A stretch of DNA of 64,000 nt. Origin: Candidatus Poribacteria bacterium. GTDB taxonomy: Bacteria; Poribacteria; WGA-4E; UBA9662. Within the stretch, counting starts at the first letter, position 1; each line of letters begins with the position of its first letter. The notes under the pieces are model-generated. The model did not search any database. It was not told the DNA's origin and saw nothing but the letters and a program-made list of their open reading frames with translations. The DNA is taken from positions 1 through 64,000 of the forward strand of contig JASMLX010000004.1 in the NCBI GenBank assembly GCA_030748495.1. Direction: 5' to 3'. Shown in pieces: positions 44,211-53,800 of the stretch. The translations under genes and the position numbers were made by a program.

Positions 44211-45041
44211 ATGACCCAACTGAAGTTGACACCTTTAGTTGGCAAAATTGCATGTCGATTTCCTCCCCCCCTTTTACGATTGGCAAGTTTCTGGTTACTG
44301 GCCTGTCTGGTTCCTCCTTTATGGGCCGAACTAGCTTTTCAAGATGCCTTTGAAAATCTGGAGCAAGCTCAAAAAAATTGGCAGGGAAAAGATGTACAGT
44401 GGCAGCTTAGCTCGCGTTACAACAAAAGCCCAAATGGCCAAAAGAGTTTGAGACTATCACCAACAAAATTAGGTGCTTGGCAAGAGATCTGGCATCCAAT
44501 CGAAGTTGAGCGGCCTGTTCATCTGCGGATTTGGTTTTATGAACGTGGGTGGGAAAACAGAATCAAAGTCGATCAACAATACCTGTTTATCGGAGATAAG
44601 GATACCTTTGCTAACTCTGAGCGACGTTGTCAGATTGGGCAGTCAGGACACAAAGATTACCAAGGTTTCTATGTTGTCTTTGTTAAAGGTATTCCCCAGA
44701 AAAGCAAAACTAAAGCTAATCAAAAACGATGGGTCAAGTTTGAATTTGTAGTAGAATCAGAAGGCAACGCCGAAATTCGAATTGATGATCAGGATGAAGT
44801 GAAACTACCCGACCAGTGGAAAGGTATTGGTGTCGTCGGATTGGGGGTATTTGGACGGGAAGATCGGGGTGGGAACATCGATGCTTATTGGGATCACCTG
44901 GAAATATTCAATGCAGAAAAACCACCGGCGCTGGCTGTTGAACCATTGTTTAAGTTTCAGTCTGAGTCTAAACAACCGGGAGTAAGTTTAAACTCCGGCA
45001 ATTGTGCCACAAACTGGGGAACCTTGAAAAGATTCCGATAA
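44211..45041 (+). CDS. Secreted beta-sandwich (LamG/concanavalin A-like) protein, tentative
   Basis: A signal peptide (LLRLASFWLLACLVPPLWA) is followed by a predicted jelly-roll: FQDAFENLEQAQKNWQGKDVQW, the strand LRIWFYERGW, then VKFEFVVESEGNAEIRIDDQDEVKL and DAYWDHLEIF. This pattern is typical of Laminin_G/DUF1961-like sandwich domains. I choose ATG 44211 over TTG 44193, which would overlap the divergent TPR gene. The C-terminal residues (CATNWGTLKRFR) contain a W-[GA]-x-[IL]-[KR] signature also seen in the 24072-24833 protein, possibly a sorting signal. No catalytic residues are recognised. Confidence 0.6.
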   Translation: MTQLKLTPLVGKIACRFPPPLLRLASFWLLACLVPPLWAELAFQDAFENLEQAQKNWQGKDVQWQLSSRYNKSPNGQKSLRLSPTKLGAWQEIWHPIEVERPVHLRIWFYERGWENRIKVDQQYLFIGDKDTFANSERRCQIGQSGHKDYQGFYVVFVKGIPQKSKTKANQKRWVKFEFVVESEGNAEIRIDDQDEVKLPDQWKGIGVVGLGVFGREDRGGNIDAYWDHLEIFNAEKPPALAVEPLFKFQSESKQPGVSLNSGNCATNWGTLKRFR

Positions 45042-45060
45042 ACCAAGATACCGACACCTA

Positions 45061-46227
45061 CTATCCGATGATTTCTACGTTGGCCCGAGGTAGAATAACA
45101 CGTTCTTGGTTTTCCAGTACGACCCCTAAAACCCGAACACTGGCCTCTGTCTCCAGTTCTTGCGGCTCAACCAATAAATCGGTTACAGTTCCAAGTTGAC
45201 CAAAATAGGGTTCTCGGATTATGCGGACCGGCGTTCCGACTTCAAGCGCCGCTGAAGTTAGTGCCGATGCGACCTCTGGATTACTGTTAGAGTCAGTGGT
45301 TTCTCGGTCTGATAAGACGTTCTCGATACCAACTTCCGCTAATGGGATGATGATTTCCGGGCGTTGGACGCCAGCCCGAATTTGCGTCGCCCCATTGATC
45401 GAAGCTTTCATTCCTTGGCGAGAAGACAGCAGACTGAAGGTTTGTTTGGCCATCGCAATTTCACCGAAACCTTCGGTGATAATCAGGGTAATTCCAACCT
45501 GTTCAGCCCCTGTAATTGCGACTCCTAACTCATATCCGAGCAACCGGTGTAGGTCGTGGTCGTTGATGCCACCACAAACGATCCCCCGCACTCCGTTATT
45601 AACTGCGGTTTCTACTGTTTGATAATCGACGTAAGATCCGCCAACCAGAATCTGGTCTACGTGTGAGGACTGAATCAGGTCAGCCGTCAACGGCATCTCA
45701 GGTGCCGAAACGATGGTCTGCAAAGTGCCGACGGTTTCCCCGCCAATGCCGAAAATCCCTTGAATTAAAGTTCCCCAAGTTTCGACTACTGCACCTTCGT
45801 TAGGGATGACTTCGACCACCTTCCCATCGATATATCCTTTGGTCTGGACCGGCGTTGGTGACTCCCGAACGATTACCTGACCGGTAATGTCAGAAATGCT
45901 TTCGACCGTTCCCGCTATTGGGGATTTGACCTCTGACTTGAACAGTCCTAAAAAGCCGTTTGATTGGGCAATGATTTCGTCATGGGCAACGGCGTCACCG
46001 ATCTGCTTCAACATGAACTTCCCGACGCTGGATGCATTGGTTCCCATCAGGTTGGCTGCATGGATCATCTGGACGTTGCCAGGCAGGTCGGTTTGGGCCA
46101 CCACATCCTCAGCAAAAACACGATCACCCACTTCCACCAGCACATCACCGGCAAGAGGTAGCCTTCGCTCACTTTGAATAGTAGTTTCGGCTGCGATTTT
46201 TAGACCTGGAGTATATGCATGTGCCAT
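45061..46227 (-). CDS. Protein with lipoyl-like barrel and C-terminal KOW/SH3-type domain
   Basis: Domains in order: an N-terminal hybrid-barrel-like part (LPLAGDVLVEVGDRVFAEDVVAQTDLPG), a second lipoyl-like hammerhead (KSPIAGTVESISDITGQVIVRES), a central alpha/beta region about 165-270 (VGGSYVDYQTVETAVNNGVRGIVCGGINDHD... GITLIITEGFGE) and a C-terminal beta-barrel resembling KOW/SH3 (GTPVRIIREPYFGQLGTVTDL). There is no signal peptide. No lipoyl-Lys (DKA) is seen in the barrel parts, so it is not obviously biotinylated or lipoylated. I know no characterised member; see findings. Confidence 0.6.
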   Translation of the reverse strand: MAHAYTPGLKIAAETTIQSERRLPLAGDVLVEVGDRVFAEDVVAQTDLPGNVQMIHAANLMGTNASSVGKFMLKQIGDAVAHDEIIAQSNGFLGLFKSEVKSPIAGTVESISDITGQVIVRESPTPVQTKGYIDGKVVEVIPNEGAVVETWGTLIQGIFGIGGETVGTLQTIVSAPEMPLTADLIQSSHVDQILVGGSYVDYQTVETAVNNGVRGIVCGGINDHDLHRLLGYELGVAITGAEQVGITLIITEGFGEIAMAKQTFSLLSSRQGMKASINGATQIRAGVQRPEIIIPLAEVGIENVLSDRETTDSNSNPEVASALTSAALEVGTPVRIIREPYFGQLGTVTDLLVEPQELETEASVRVLGVVLENQERVILPRANVEIIG

Positions 46228-46509
46228 TTCAAAGAGTCGAGAGTTGAGAATTGAAAGTTAAAAACCTATCATCCACTTTTCACTCATTTGGGTTAGAAAG
46301 CCTATGTGATTGACCAAATATTCACTGTTACTTTTAATTTCAGTAATGCAAGAAGGCCTTGTTATTTCACGAACATCATTGCCTGCGTTTTTAACGATTC
46401 GTAAATCCAACTATTAATATCAATCGCATTTCTTATTTTACAGAAATTCAGGTCATTATTGCAAGCAACGGTCGGTAATGTTCCAGAATTATCGTTGACT
46501 ATTTTACTA
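46228..46509. other. Intergenic sequence without recognised features
   Basis: About 280 AT-rich bases between the KOW gene start and the IS1 remnant. There is no coherent frame. A promoter for the leftward gene should lie here but was not identified. Confidence 0.4.
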
Positions 46510-46810
46510 AACCAAACTTAAATTGATTGATAAATAGCCCCATCACGATGTCATGCATTTAGCTCGTTTTTGACAAACAGGCACTTTTTCTGCTCAAACT
46601 TTCCGCTTATTCCTGAAGGCCCAATGCTTACCCTCTATTCTCCAGCTCTTCTCTTTTCCACCTACATACTGGTTGGAATTAATCTGCCTTTCATAGGCAC
46701 CCCATTGATCGGCATAAAATTTGGAAATCCCGAGGGACTGCAGCAACCGTTTTAAGTCCAGAAATACTATCTCTGCGCCTCGGCCAAGCGCCGATTCAAA
46801 GACCACTGCC
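46510..46810 (-). mobile_element. IS1-family transposase remnant (C-terminal DDE part)
   Basis: Minus-strand text from about 46806 reads VVFESALGRGAEIVFLDLKRLL. It continues LGISKFYADQWGAYERQINSNQYVGGK (the DWGAY Asp region is QWGAY here) and IEGKHWAFRNKRKV. A stop follows, then in another frame MHDIVMGLFINQFKFG. This is the order and wording of the IS1 transposase C-terminus, with several stops and shifts. The N-terminal half and terminal repeats were not found. It overlaps the 3' end of the 46796-50029 gene by about 15 bases. Confidence 0.85.
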
Positions 46811-49800
46811 TCCGCTCCGCCAAGTCCTTTGATTCTCCGTGTTTGATTCGTTAGGCCCGATTTCCCGAAGAGGTCCCCATTCTCCATCTTCCAAGATACG
46901 ACAGAGAACACGGCCACCATCAGCTACCGTCAATGGCTCCTCATACAGATGTGCGGCCGAATGAACATCGCCACCGAACATCCGCGGATCCTGACCAGTA
47001 GTGGTGTAGTAGATTTCGAAGCCGTCGGCCATAAGTTCCAACTCTCGATTACCACCTTCCGACCAACGAACTGCAATTTCTGGCAGATCTGGGTACAAAC
47101 CACGGCCGAATAACTGGTTGATGACGACTTGTGTCCGACGAGGGATGTATTGGTTTCTCGTGCGATCGACTTCAGCGAACCAAGCCTGGTGTTTGGCTAC
47201 ACCCGAGTTGTGAGGTTCGACTCGCCACTCCGAATCGGTGAGCACCGCTTCATACGTCTTGCGAGGGTTGCCCCATCGGGCTGCCTCGGCAAATAAAGCG
47301 GGCTCGATTTCGGCAATACGTCTATCGAATAATTCCGTCAAGCGCTTTGGTGTCAGGGCACCGCCGTGGAAAAAGTACTTCGAGATTCTGTCTGCCAATA
47401 ATACGCGGAACTCTTCGTTCTCGAGCAACCGCTGATACAACCAGTGAGGATTGCTGCGATCGGCAGTGTCCCCAAGCGGAAAGGGACCGAGCCGGTCTTC
47501 CTGGATGTCCAGCAAAGTATGTTCGGAGTCCCAGATGATGAACCGGAAGCCCTTGTTTTGGGTGCCGTTCATGAGTCCGTGCCAGTTATTTCCTCCGCGA
47601 TTGTTGCCGAACCAGCTAATGGGGGCATCTAGGTTGCCGCCATAGAAGATTACCAACATATAATCGATAAGATTGACCGGATCGAGCAGTCGATTAGACT
47701 CAGGATCTCGGCTACCGTCAGGTTTAACACCAATCATCTGACAGTAATTATTAAAGTCGCTCAAGTCGTGTTGCGAGAGCTTATCGAGACGTGTCCAAAG
47801 CTTCATGTTGCCATCGGTTGCAAAGACCTGATAACGACGATCCTGATCTTCGTCTTCTGAGTATCCACCCATGATTTTCACCACATCAAAGTCCTCTTTC
47901 TTACCCCCAATATATGATTCACCGAAGAAAGCCTTTGGTCGTTCGCAAGTGTTGTAGAGCCCCCAGTAGTGTCCGTTGATGTAAAGATGCCGAAAGTTGC
48001 CTCGCGGGGAAGGATGGCCCATGGCAAATTGCAGATCTCGGTTGAGCTGGTCGCGCATGTACAGCGCCTTGGAACTGAAACCGTGATGCCAGGCATAGTT
48101 CTGGCTACATCGCAAATCGACGTGACTGAACTCTTTCGCCGCATTGCCTCCAAACAGGTCGTACTCGAGTTGCGCCGGGCCATAGCGACGGCGAAAGAAA
48201 AATCGGAACCCATGCTTAGGAACCTCTGGTTTTCGACTGAAGCCTCCCCGCATGCGGACACCAGCGTTGATTTGGAACCCGAGTTCCTGCCCATCATCCG
48301 TCGGTAAGAGTTCAAGCGAACAGTTCCGTTCCGCTTTTCGTCCATGCCAACCCGCATGAGCATAAATTCCGCTCTCGTCGCTGAATAGGTTTTCAGGTTC
48401 GATGGCGATTGAGTAAGATGGAATAGCCCAAAGCGCGTCCAGCAGTTTTTTTCGGTATTTGGGATTGTTGATGATGTCTACATCCATTCCGTAGTTTGAT
48501 TTTCCTTCTCCCCACTCATATGGATAATCTGCCGGTGGCAATCCATCAGCTGAGTCGTCGATACGGTCGGCCGGGAAAATATAACTACGTGTCACGATTG
48601 GTGTGGGCAAGTAGCCCGGTTTGTATCCTCGGGCACGGATGATGGTAGTCTGTTCGATCTCAAGCGACTGATCGAGGACTGGGCTCGATTCGTTGGGTCT
48701 GCTTCCGTCCATTGTGTAACGGATGGTGACATCGCTGTCCACGGTGCTCACCTTCAACGTAAAAGGCGTTTTGAACAGCCCGTGTGGTTGGGATAGTTCG
48801 ATCGTTGAAAGCGCACCAACAAGGGTCGCTGCATTTCTTCGACCAGGAGTCGGAAAAGCCAAGAAGTCGAGCGATTCTCCTTCGCTGCCGCCAGCAGTGA
48901 GGGGAAATCCGAAGGAGACGTTGGTCTTTTGTTTGGGGTATTTAGTTTTGACGATCTCGGACTTCTCGCCATCGGGACCGGTCAGGCTTAAGTATTCACC
49001 CCTCTTTTTGAGTTGAAAATTTGTGTGTAGCGGCCGGTCGGTTCGCCTTCGATCTTTGCCGGATGCAAATACGATCAGATATTCACCGGCTCCTAAACGG
49101 ATATCAGGGAAAACCCATCGGCGCGAGTCTTTTTTCGAATCCGTTAAGGACCAGTTTTCTAGACTTTGCTTCTGGCGCGAATGATTGTGAATTTCGATCC
49201 AGTCGACTAGTTCACCCTCCTCATCAACCAATCCTGTTTCATTATCTGTCATGAATTCGGTAATACGTAGTCGGCTTCTCCCTGTTGACTGAAGTTCCAC
49301 AATAGGGGAGCTTTCTGGTTGACTTTTAGGTTGGCTAACTTGGCTAAGATCATTGTTAGATTGGTCAGCGACCGTTATGCGGGCTTCCTTTAATTCTGTG
49401 GGGTCAAGGCGACCGTTCCTGTCGATGTCAAACCGTGCCAGTAGATGATTACTTGGTAGTTTCTCATTCTCCCATGTACGTTTCGTCTGTTTATTACCCC
49501 CTGCCCGGTTAATGCTACCTCGAATCCAGTCATAGAGTTCTTCAGGAAAATCTTTGATTTTTCCCCGTTTGGCATCTTGCTGCATTTTCTGGAGATTCTC
49601 TGCGATCGGGCGGTCATCGACGAAAGCCTTGTATTCGCCAACTAGTCTGCTCCACACATTCTCCAGCGCCTGGCGAGCGGCCTTCTCTTCTTCCTGGCTC
49701 AACTCACCATCGCCATCTTTGTCATATTTCCTAATTCGTTGCTCGTGACGCCGTCGATTACGGATGAACCTTGGTCGTTTCACTGCAAACGGACTACCAG

Positions 49801-50029
49801 CTTTTCGGAGGGTTTCACGTTCAACGGCGTTGAGTCGACCATCTTCATCAGCATCAAATTGTTTTAGCGCACGTTGCCGAACAGTAAGATCGTTTTGTTC
49901 CTGTTCAGCACCATACAACAAAGATGCCGTCAAGTCAAAACAGAACAGCCCTACAAAGACGGATGTTACAAGTTTCAGGTTGATTAATTGGATCATGAAC
50001 CCATTTGCCATGTATCTATTCTGTTTCAT
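46796..50029 (-). CDS. Secreted CotH-kinase protein with EF-hands and lamin-tail domain
   Basis: A signal peptide (about 1-42) is followed by EF-hand loops DADEDGRLNAVE, DKDGDGELSQEE and DIDRNGRLDPTE. Next come a lamin-tail domain (RITEFMTDNETGLVDEEGELVDWIEIHN; SLENWSLTD; GEYLIVFAS), a chitobiase/hexosaminidase-type C-terminal domain (TIRYTMDGSRPNESS) and the CotH kinase domain (about 560-890). In the last, MRMRGGFSRKPEVPKHGFRFFF-like text is preceded by INAGVRMRGG, and RFIIWDSEHTL carries the metal-site Asp. This multidomain form is common in Planctomycetes and related phyla. CotH-like kinases phosphorylate secreted proteins. The C-terminal residues (QRTWRSGGSGL) may have been changed by the adjoining IS1 remnant. 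Confidence 0.85.
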   Translation of the reverse strand: MKQNRYMANGFMIQLINLKLVTSVFVGLFCFDLTASLLYGAEQEQNDLTVRQRALKQFDADEDGRLNAVERETLRKAGSPFAVKRPRFIRNRRRHEQRIRKYDKDGDGELSQEEEKAARQALENVWSRLVGEYKAFVDDRPIAENLQKMQQDAKRGKIKDFPEELYDWIRGSINRAGGNKQTKRTWENEKLPSNHLLARFDIDRNGRLDPTELKEARITVADQSNNDLSQVSQPKSQPESSPIVELQSTGRSRLRITEFMTDNETGLVDEEGELVDWIEIHNHSRQKQSLENWSLTDSKKDSRRWVFPDIRLGAGEYLIVFASGKDRRRTDRPLHTNFQLKKRGEYLSLTGPDGEKSEIVKTKYPKQKTNVSFGFPLTAGGSEGESLDFLAFPTPGRRNAATLVGALSTIELSQPHGLFKTPFTLKVSTVDSDVTIRYTMDGSRPNESSPVLDQSLEIEQTTIIRARGYKPGYLPTPIVTRSYIFPADRIDDSADGLPPADYPYEWGEGKSNYGMDVDIINNPKYRKKLLDALWAIPSYSIAIEPENLFSDESGIYAHAGWHGRKAERNCSLELLPTDDGQELGFQINAGVRMRGGFSRKPEVPKHGFRFFFRRRYGPAQLEYDLFGGNAAKEFSHVDLRCSQNYAWHHGFSSKALYMRDQLNRDLQFAMGHPSPRGNFRHLYINGHYWGLYNTCERPKAFFGESYIGGKKEDFDVVKIMGGYSEDEDQDRRYQVFATDGNMKLWTRLDKLSQHDLSDFNNYCQMIGVKPDGSRDPESNRLLDPVNLIDYMLVIFYGGNLDAPISWFGNNRGGNNWHGLMNGTQNKGFRFIIWDSEHTLLDIQEDRLGPFPLGDTADRSNPHWLYQRLLENEEFRVLLADRISKYFFHGGALTPKRLTELFDRRIAEIEPALFAEAARWGNPRKTYEAVLTDSEWRVEPHNSGVAKHQAWFAEVDRTRNQYIPRRTQVVINQLFGRGLYPDLPEIAVRWSEGGNRELELMADGFEIYYTTTGQDPRMFGGDVHSAAHLYEEPLTVADGGRVLCRILEDGEWGPLREIGPNESNTENQRTWRSGGSGL

Positions 50030-50074
50030 ATAACTAATCCTTGCGCGCTATTATTAGCTGTTTCCTACCACCTA

Positions 50075-50520
50075 GTTCGTACTGCTTTGACAGCTTTGAT
50101 AACCTTTGCCCCGGTTGCATGAGTTTGCCGTAAGTGATATTTCTTTTGATCGTGTCGTTGAAAAAGAAACGGCTCTTGTTGCACCATGCCATGACGATTT
50201 ATTTCCGTAGTCGTTTAACTTTGATCTCTTTCAGGTTGTATCCATCGATAAAAAGTTCTCCTTTTGTAGGGTCTTAGAATCGCGGGATGAGATTGGTCAA
50301 AGTCGTTTTACTGGAACCGCTTGGCCCACGAATGCAATCATTTGTCCGGAATATGCTTTGATCTCGATATCCAATAGCACTTCGGTTTCATCATCATAGC
50401 TAAAGTGAGCCCTTTTAAATTCGACATCGCCTCTAACTGTTTCCAGATCAATCGCGTTGGGGCGTCTTGGATCTCCGGTTCGGTGTCCAGCCCTTACTTT
50501 TTAATTTCAGTTGAGAGTGA
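50075..50520 (-). pseudogene. Decayed ABC exporter ATPase domain
   Basis: Fragments in order on the minus strand: DTEPEIQDAPNAIDLETVRG; VEFKRAHFSYDDETEVLLDI (ATPase start); GPSGSSKTTLTNLIPRF (Walker A with Ser for the invariant Gly); DPTKGELFIDGYNLKEIKVKRLRK; MVQQEPFLF; NDTIKRNITYG; HATGAKVIKAVKAV. Frameshifts and stops separate them. The permease half and the signature/Walker B part are missing. This is a dead exporter gene. Confidence 0.85.
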
Positions 50521-50780
50521 AAAGCTTTCGGGTGAAAATTCTAACATTTAACTATTAACTCTCTATACTCAATAGATTTTTCACGTAAGATACAGGTTAA
50601 AGGTAGATCCGACCAATTAACCGAGAGCTTGACCAAGAGGAAGAAAGTGAAGAGAATAAATACATGGGAAAAGGGTACCCAACTATTGAGGGCGTTGGCT
50701 CTCGGCTGATTATCTCGCAGGCAATCGTATCATCTTTGCATAATCCCCTCGCTAATACCTGAAAGCTGGTATTACAATCC
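50521..50780. other. Non-coding or decayed sequence between ABC remnant and CotH-ankyrin gene
   Basis: About 260 bases. A 61-codon minus frame (50597-50782) has no family similarity. No promoter is visible. It may contain the lost upstream part of the ABC pseudogene. Confidence 0.4.
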
Positions 50781-50817
50781 AAACTGGTTTTGCCAATCTC
50801 GTTGGCAAAACCAGTTT
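50781..50817 (-). terminator. Perfect 16-bp inverted repeat behind the CotH-ankyrin gene
   Basis: AAACTGGTTTTGCCAA (50781-50796) pairs perfectly with TTGGCAAAACCAGTTT (50802-50817) around a 5-base loop. It lies 7 bases after the stop codon (50825-50827) of the minus-strand gene. The stem is long and symmetric; read leftward it is followed by GGATTGT rather than a clean T-run. It probably ends or protects the transcript from either direction. Confidence 0.75.
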
Positions 50818-50824
50818 GTTCGCT

Positions 50825-53800
50825 CTATTGGCGCAAAAGTTCGGCGACTTTGGTCCTCCCCTGTTCAACCGCTGGCCGATCTACTCTAATTTGCAATAAT
50901 TGAACAATAAACTGAGTAGTCCGCCAATCTACTTTTAAACTATCCATAGCGGTGGCTCCTTGATCGTTTTTGGCCTCAATATCAGCACCATATCCGATCA
51001 GCAGTTTAGCTACCTTTGATCGACCGAGAAACGCTGCCGCATGTAGGGCCGTACCGCCGTCTCCCCCTTTGGCATCGACATTGGCACCTTTTTGGATTAA
51101 GAACTCAGCTATCTCATCGTGGCCCAGAATAGCCGCTACATGCAAGGCAGTTGCCCCATCCTTATTTTTAGCATCAACCTCCACGCCTTTGGAAAGGTGT
51201 TGTTTGACAGCTTCAATGTTTCCAGTTCCAGCTACCGTCCAAATATCGCTGCTACTACCAGGATCCGAAACACCAGTGTCGACACCTCGTTGGCGCAGGA
51301 GTTCAACCAGTTTACCCCTGCCTGTTTCCACCATTTCCCGATCCAATTCTAGTTTCATCATGCCCGCGAAGAACTCTGTCGTCTTCCAATCTAACATCAG
51401 AGTATCCATTACAGTAGCCCCTTGGTTGTTTCTGGCATTGATATCGGCACCGTTTTCAATCAGCAGTGTGCCGAGTTCATCTAAACCGAAAAAGGCGGCC
51501 GTATGCAGCGGAGTGCCTCCATCGCGATTTTTCGCGTTGACATTAGACCCTTGTTGAATTAGAAAAGAGACGGTATCCACATGGTTGGCACCAGTTGCCC
51601 ACGACAAAGCTGTCAGGCCAAACTGACCGTCCTTAGTGTTAATGTTATCTGTACCTTTGGCTAAATGTCCCTTTACAGTTTTAAGGTCGCCCTCAGCAGC
51701 TGCACTCCAGATTGAGCTGTCTGGAGGTCTGAAATCGAATCCTTCCGACCGCATAATCGCTGGTTGGGCGGGAGGAATTCCCCATTTGGGCATTCCATTA
51801 GCGATTTCTGCCATGATTTCACCACGTCGTTGACGAATGAATCGTCTTCTCTCTTCTAACGATCGAACAAATCTATTGGCTGATTGGGTTGCCCCTTTCT
51901 TAAGAACCTTTAGAACAGTGCTGGATTCAGTATCTACCATTAGATCGACTACTGTATTTTGTCCTGGTTCTAGGTCTATGTTTTGCTCAACTAAAACGGC
52001 GCCCTTTATCATTGCCTGTAATCGCAACTTCGTATCTTTGTTAACACGAACGATTCGTTGGTAATTATCACCATTGCTTAACCATCCCCAATCTTGGCTG
52101 ATGATGCTTTCACCTGAGTCAATAACAGCCTCAAGCCGAATTGAGGAAAGCTTCTTTCTGTTTTTACCTTTTAAAGTTAGCTGACCCGACAACATAACCC
52201 CCTCGCTTAGAGGAAAGCGATCAACAGGCCTAATTACAAATCCCCAATCTCCCATCCCTTGGCTAACCTTGACCAGGCATGTATTACTCCCTGGATTTAG
52301 CTTAACAGTAAAACGGTCTTGATCGATCATTACACTGCGTCCCTCTCGATATTGGTACACCACCATACCATTGATCCAGACTTTGGCTGAGTCATCACTA
52401 CCCAGGCCAAATTCAACATATTCCTTACCCGAACCTTCGATCTGACAGAAGGCATAGGCGGTCACATTATCCAATCTGCCTATTTCCTCAATCAGATTAA
52501 TGATCTTTTTCCGGTCTGAGATCGGACGCCATTTGAGCTTCTGATCCTTGGAGTTACGAAATTCCTGCTCTTGATCGGGCCGGATATTAGCTTCACCCCC
52601 TTGCTCTAATAGGAAATCTTGATCCAGATCGTGGCTTTTCTGGGTATAAAAAGGACCTAATAGAGACCAATCAGTGATAAATTGTCCTGTTTTTTGATTC
52701 TCATCTCCTTCTCTTTCTTCGGTCTCTATTTGTTCTACTGCCTCTATGATCGCACGTTGGGCCTCAGCGGGTAAGCGTCTAAAATCTTCACTATTTAGAG
52801 CTTCCTCACGTGCGGCCGCTGGGTTGCTCCTTAGCCAGTTAATCCAACCCTTAGCCTCTTCCTCGGCTTCTCGGACTACCTCTTCCACACTTTGCGGGGT
52901 CAAATATGGCGTAACTAAGGATTCTATCCTTTCTGTTTCTGCCAACAAGAATTCCGCGTCCCAATGTTGGTCTATAATACGTCTCAGTGTCTGTTCATAA
53001 CGTCGGCGTCCCGATTCCAACTGGTACAGACGATTAGCGATTAATCCCTGTATCTTGACAGAGACGGGATCACCCATTCCTTGTCTAAAGGGGCCAAATC
53101 CCTCAAATAGGCTATCCGCCCCCCAGGGAATGAAGTGAAATTTGTTATTCCCTGGGTTAAGATAGATAAAGAAGTTGTTTCGGTTACCGGAGTAACCATC
53201 CCAAAAACTGACTAACCCTTCTATGGCCCAAAAGGTATAGAAGGATTCCAGGTCAACCAATTCACCTATGGCCAACTCTATATCTTCGTCAGGGCTATCT
53301 AATATATCGATCAGTTGTTGAATTTTCTTTCGTCCTACCTTGTCTGAACCAAACTTGAGTTCAAAACTCCCGGCCCAATCAGGATGAAAGTCAACGACCG
53401 TTCCTTCGTATAAGACGCCGTCTTTATTACCGAAAGCCCATTGGAGTAAGGGTTTGTGTATTCTTTCCACATGAGCGTATATGCCCAGATTTTGGCCATT
53501 AACGGTTAGATTCGCGTAGCTGCAACGGGGAGCAGGTGACCCGGCAGCGTTAAACAGGGCATAGCCTAGAAATTGGCTAACCAGACTAACATCTTGTTGG
53601 TTGTTATTAAAGGTTAGATTGGTTAAGCCGTCAACTTGGCCCTTTTTATCTAGATGATTGAGTTTAATCTTAAGAGATGGGCGGGTCGAATTTTGCGAGC
53701 CGATAAAGCCTTTTTTGCGAATACCTACCCGGGGAAATTCAACTCCGTCAATAGAGACATGGGCTTCAACATAAGTATATGGGGGATCAATTGGCTCATA

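Noticed and set aside
50597-50782. 61-codon minus-strand frame
   Set aside because: Composition is random-like, no homologous motif, and it overlaps decayed ABC sequence context.
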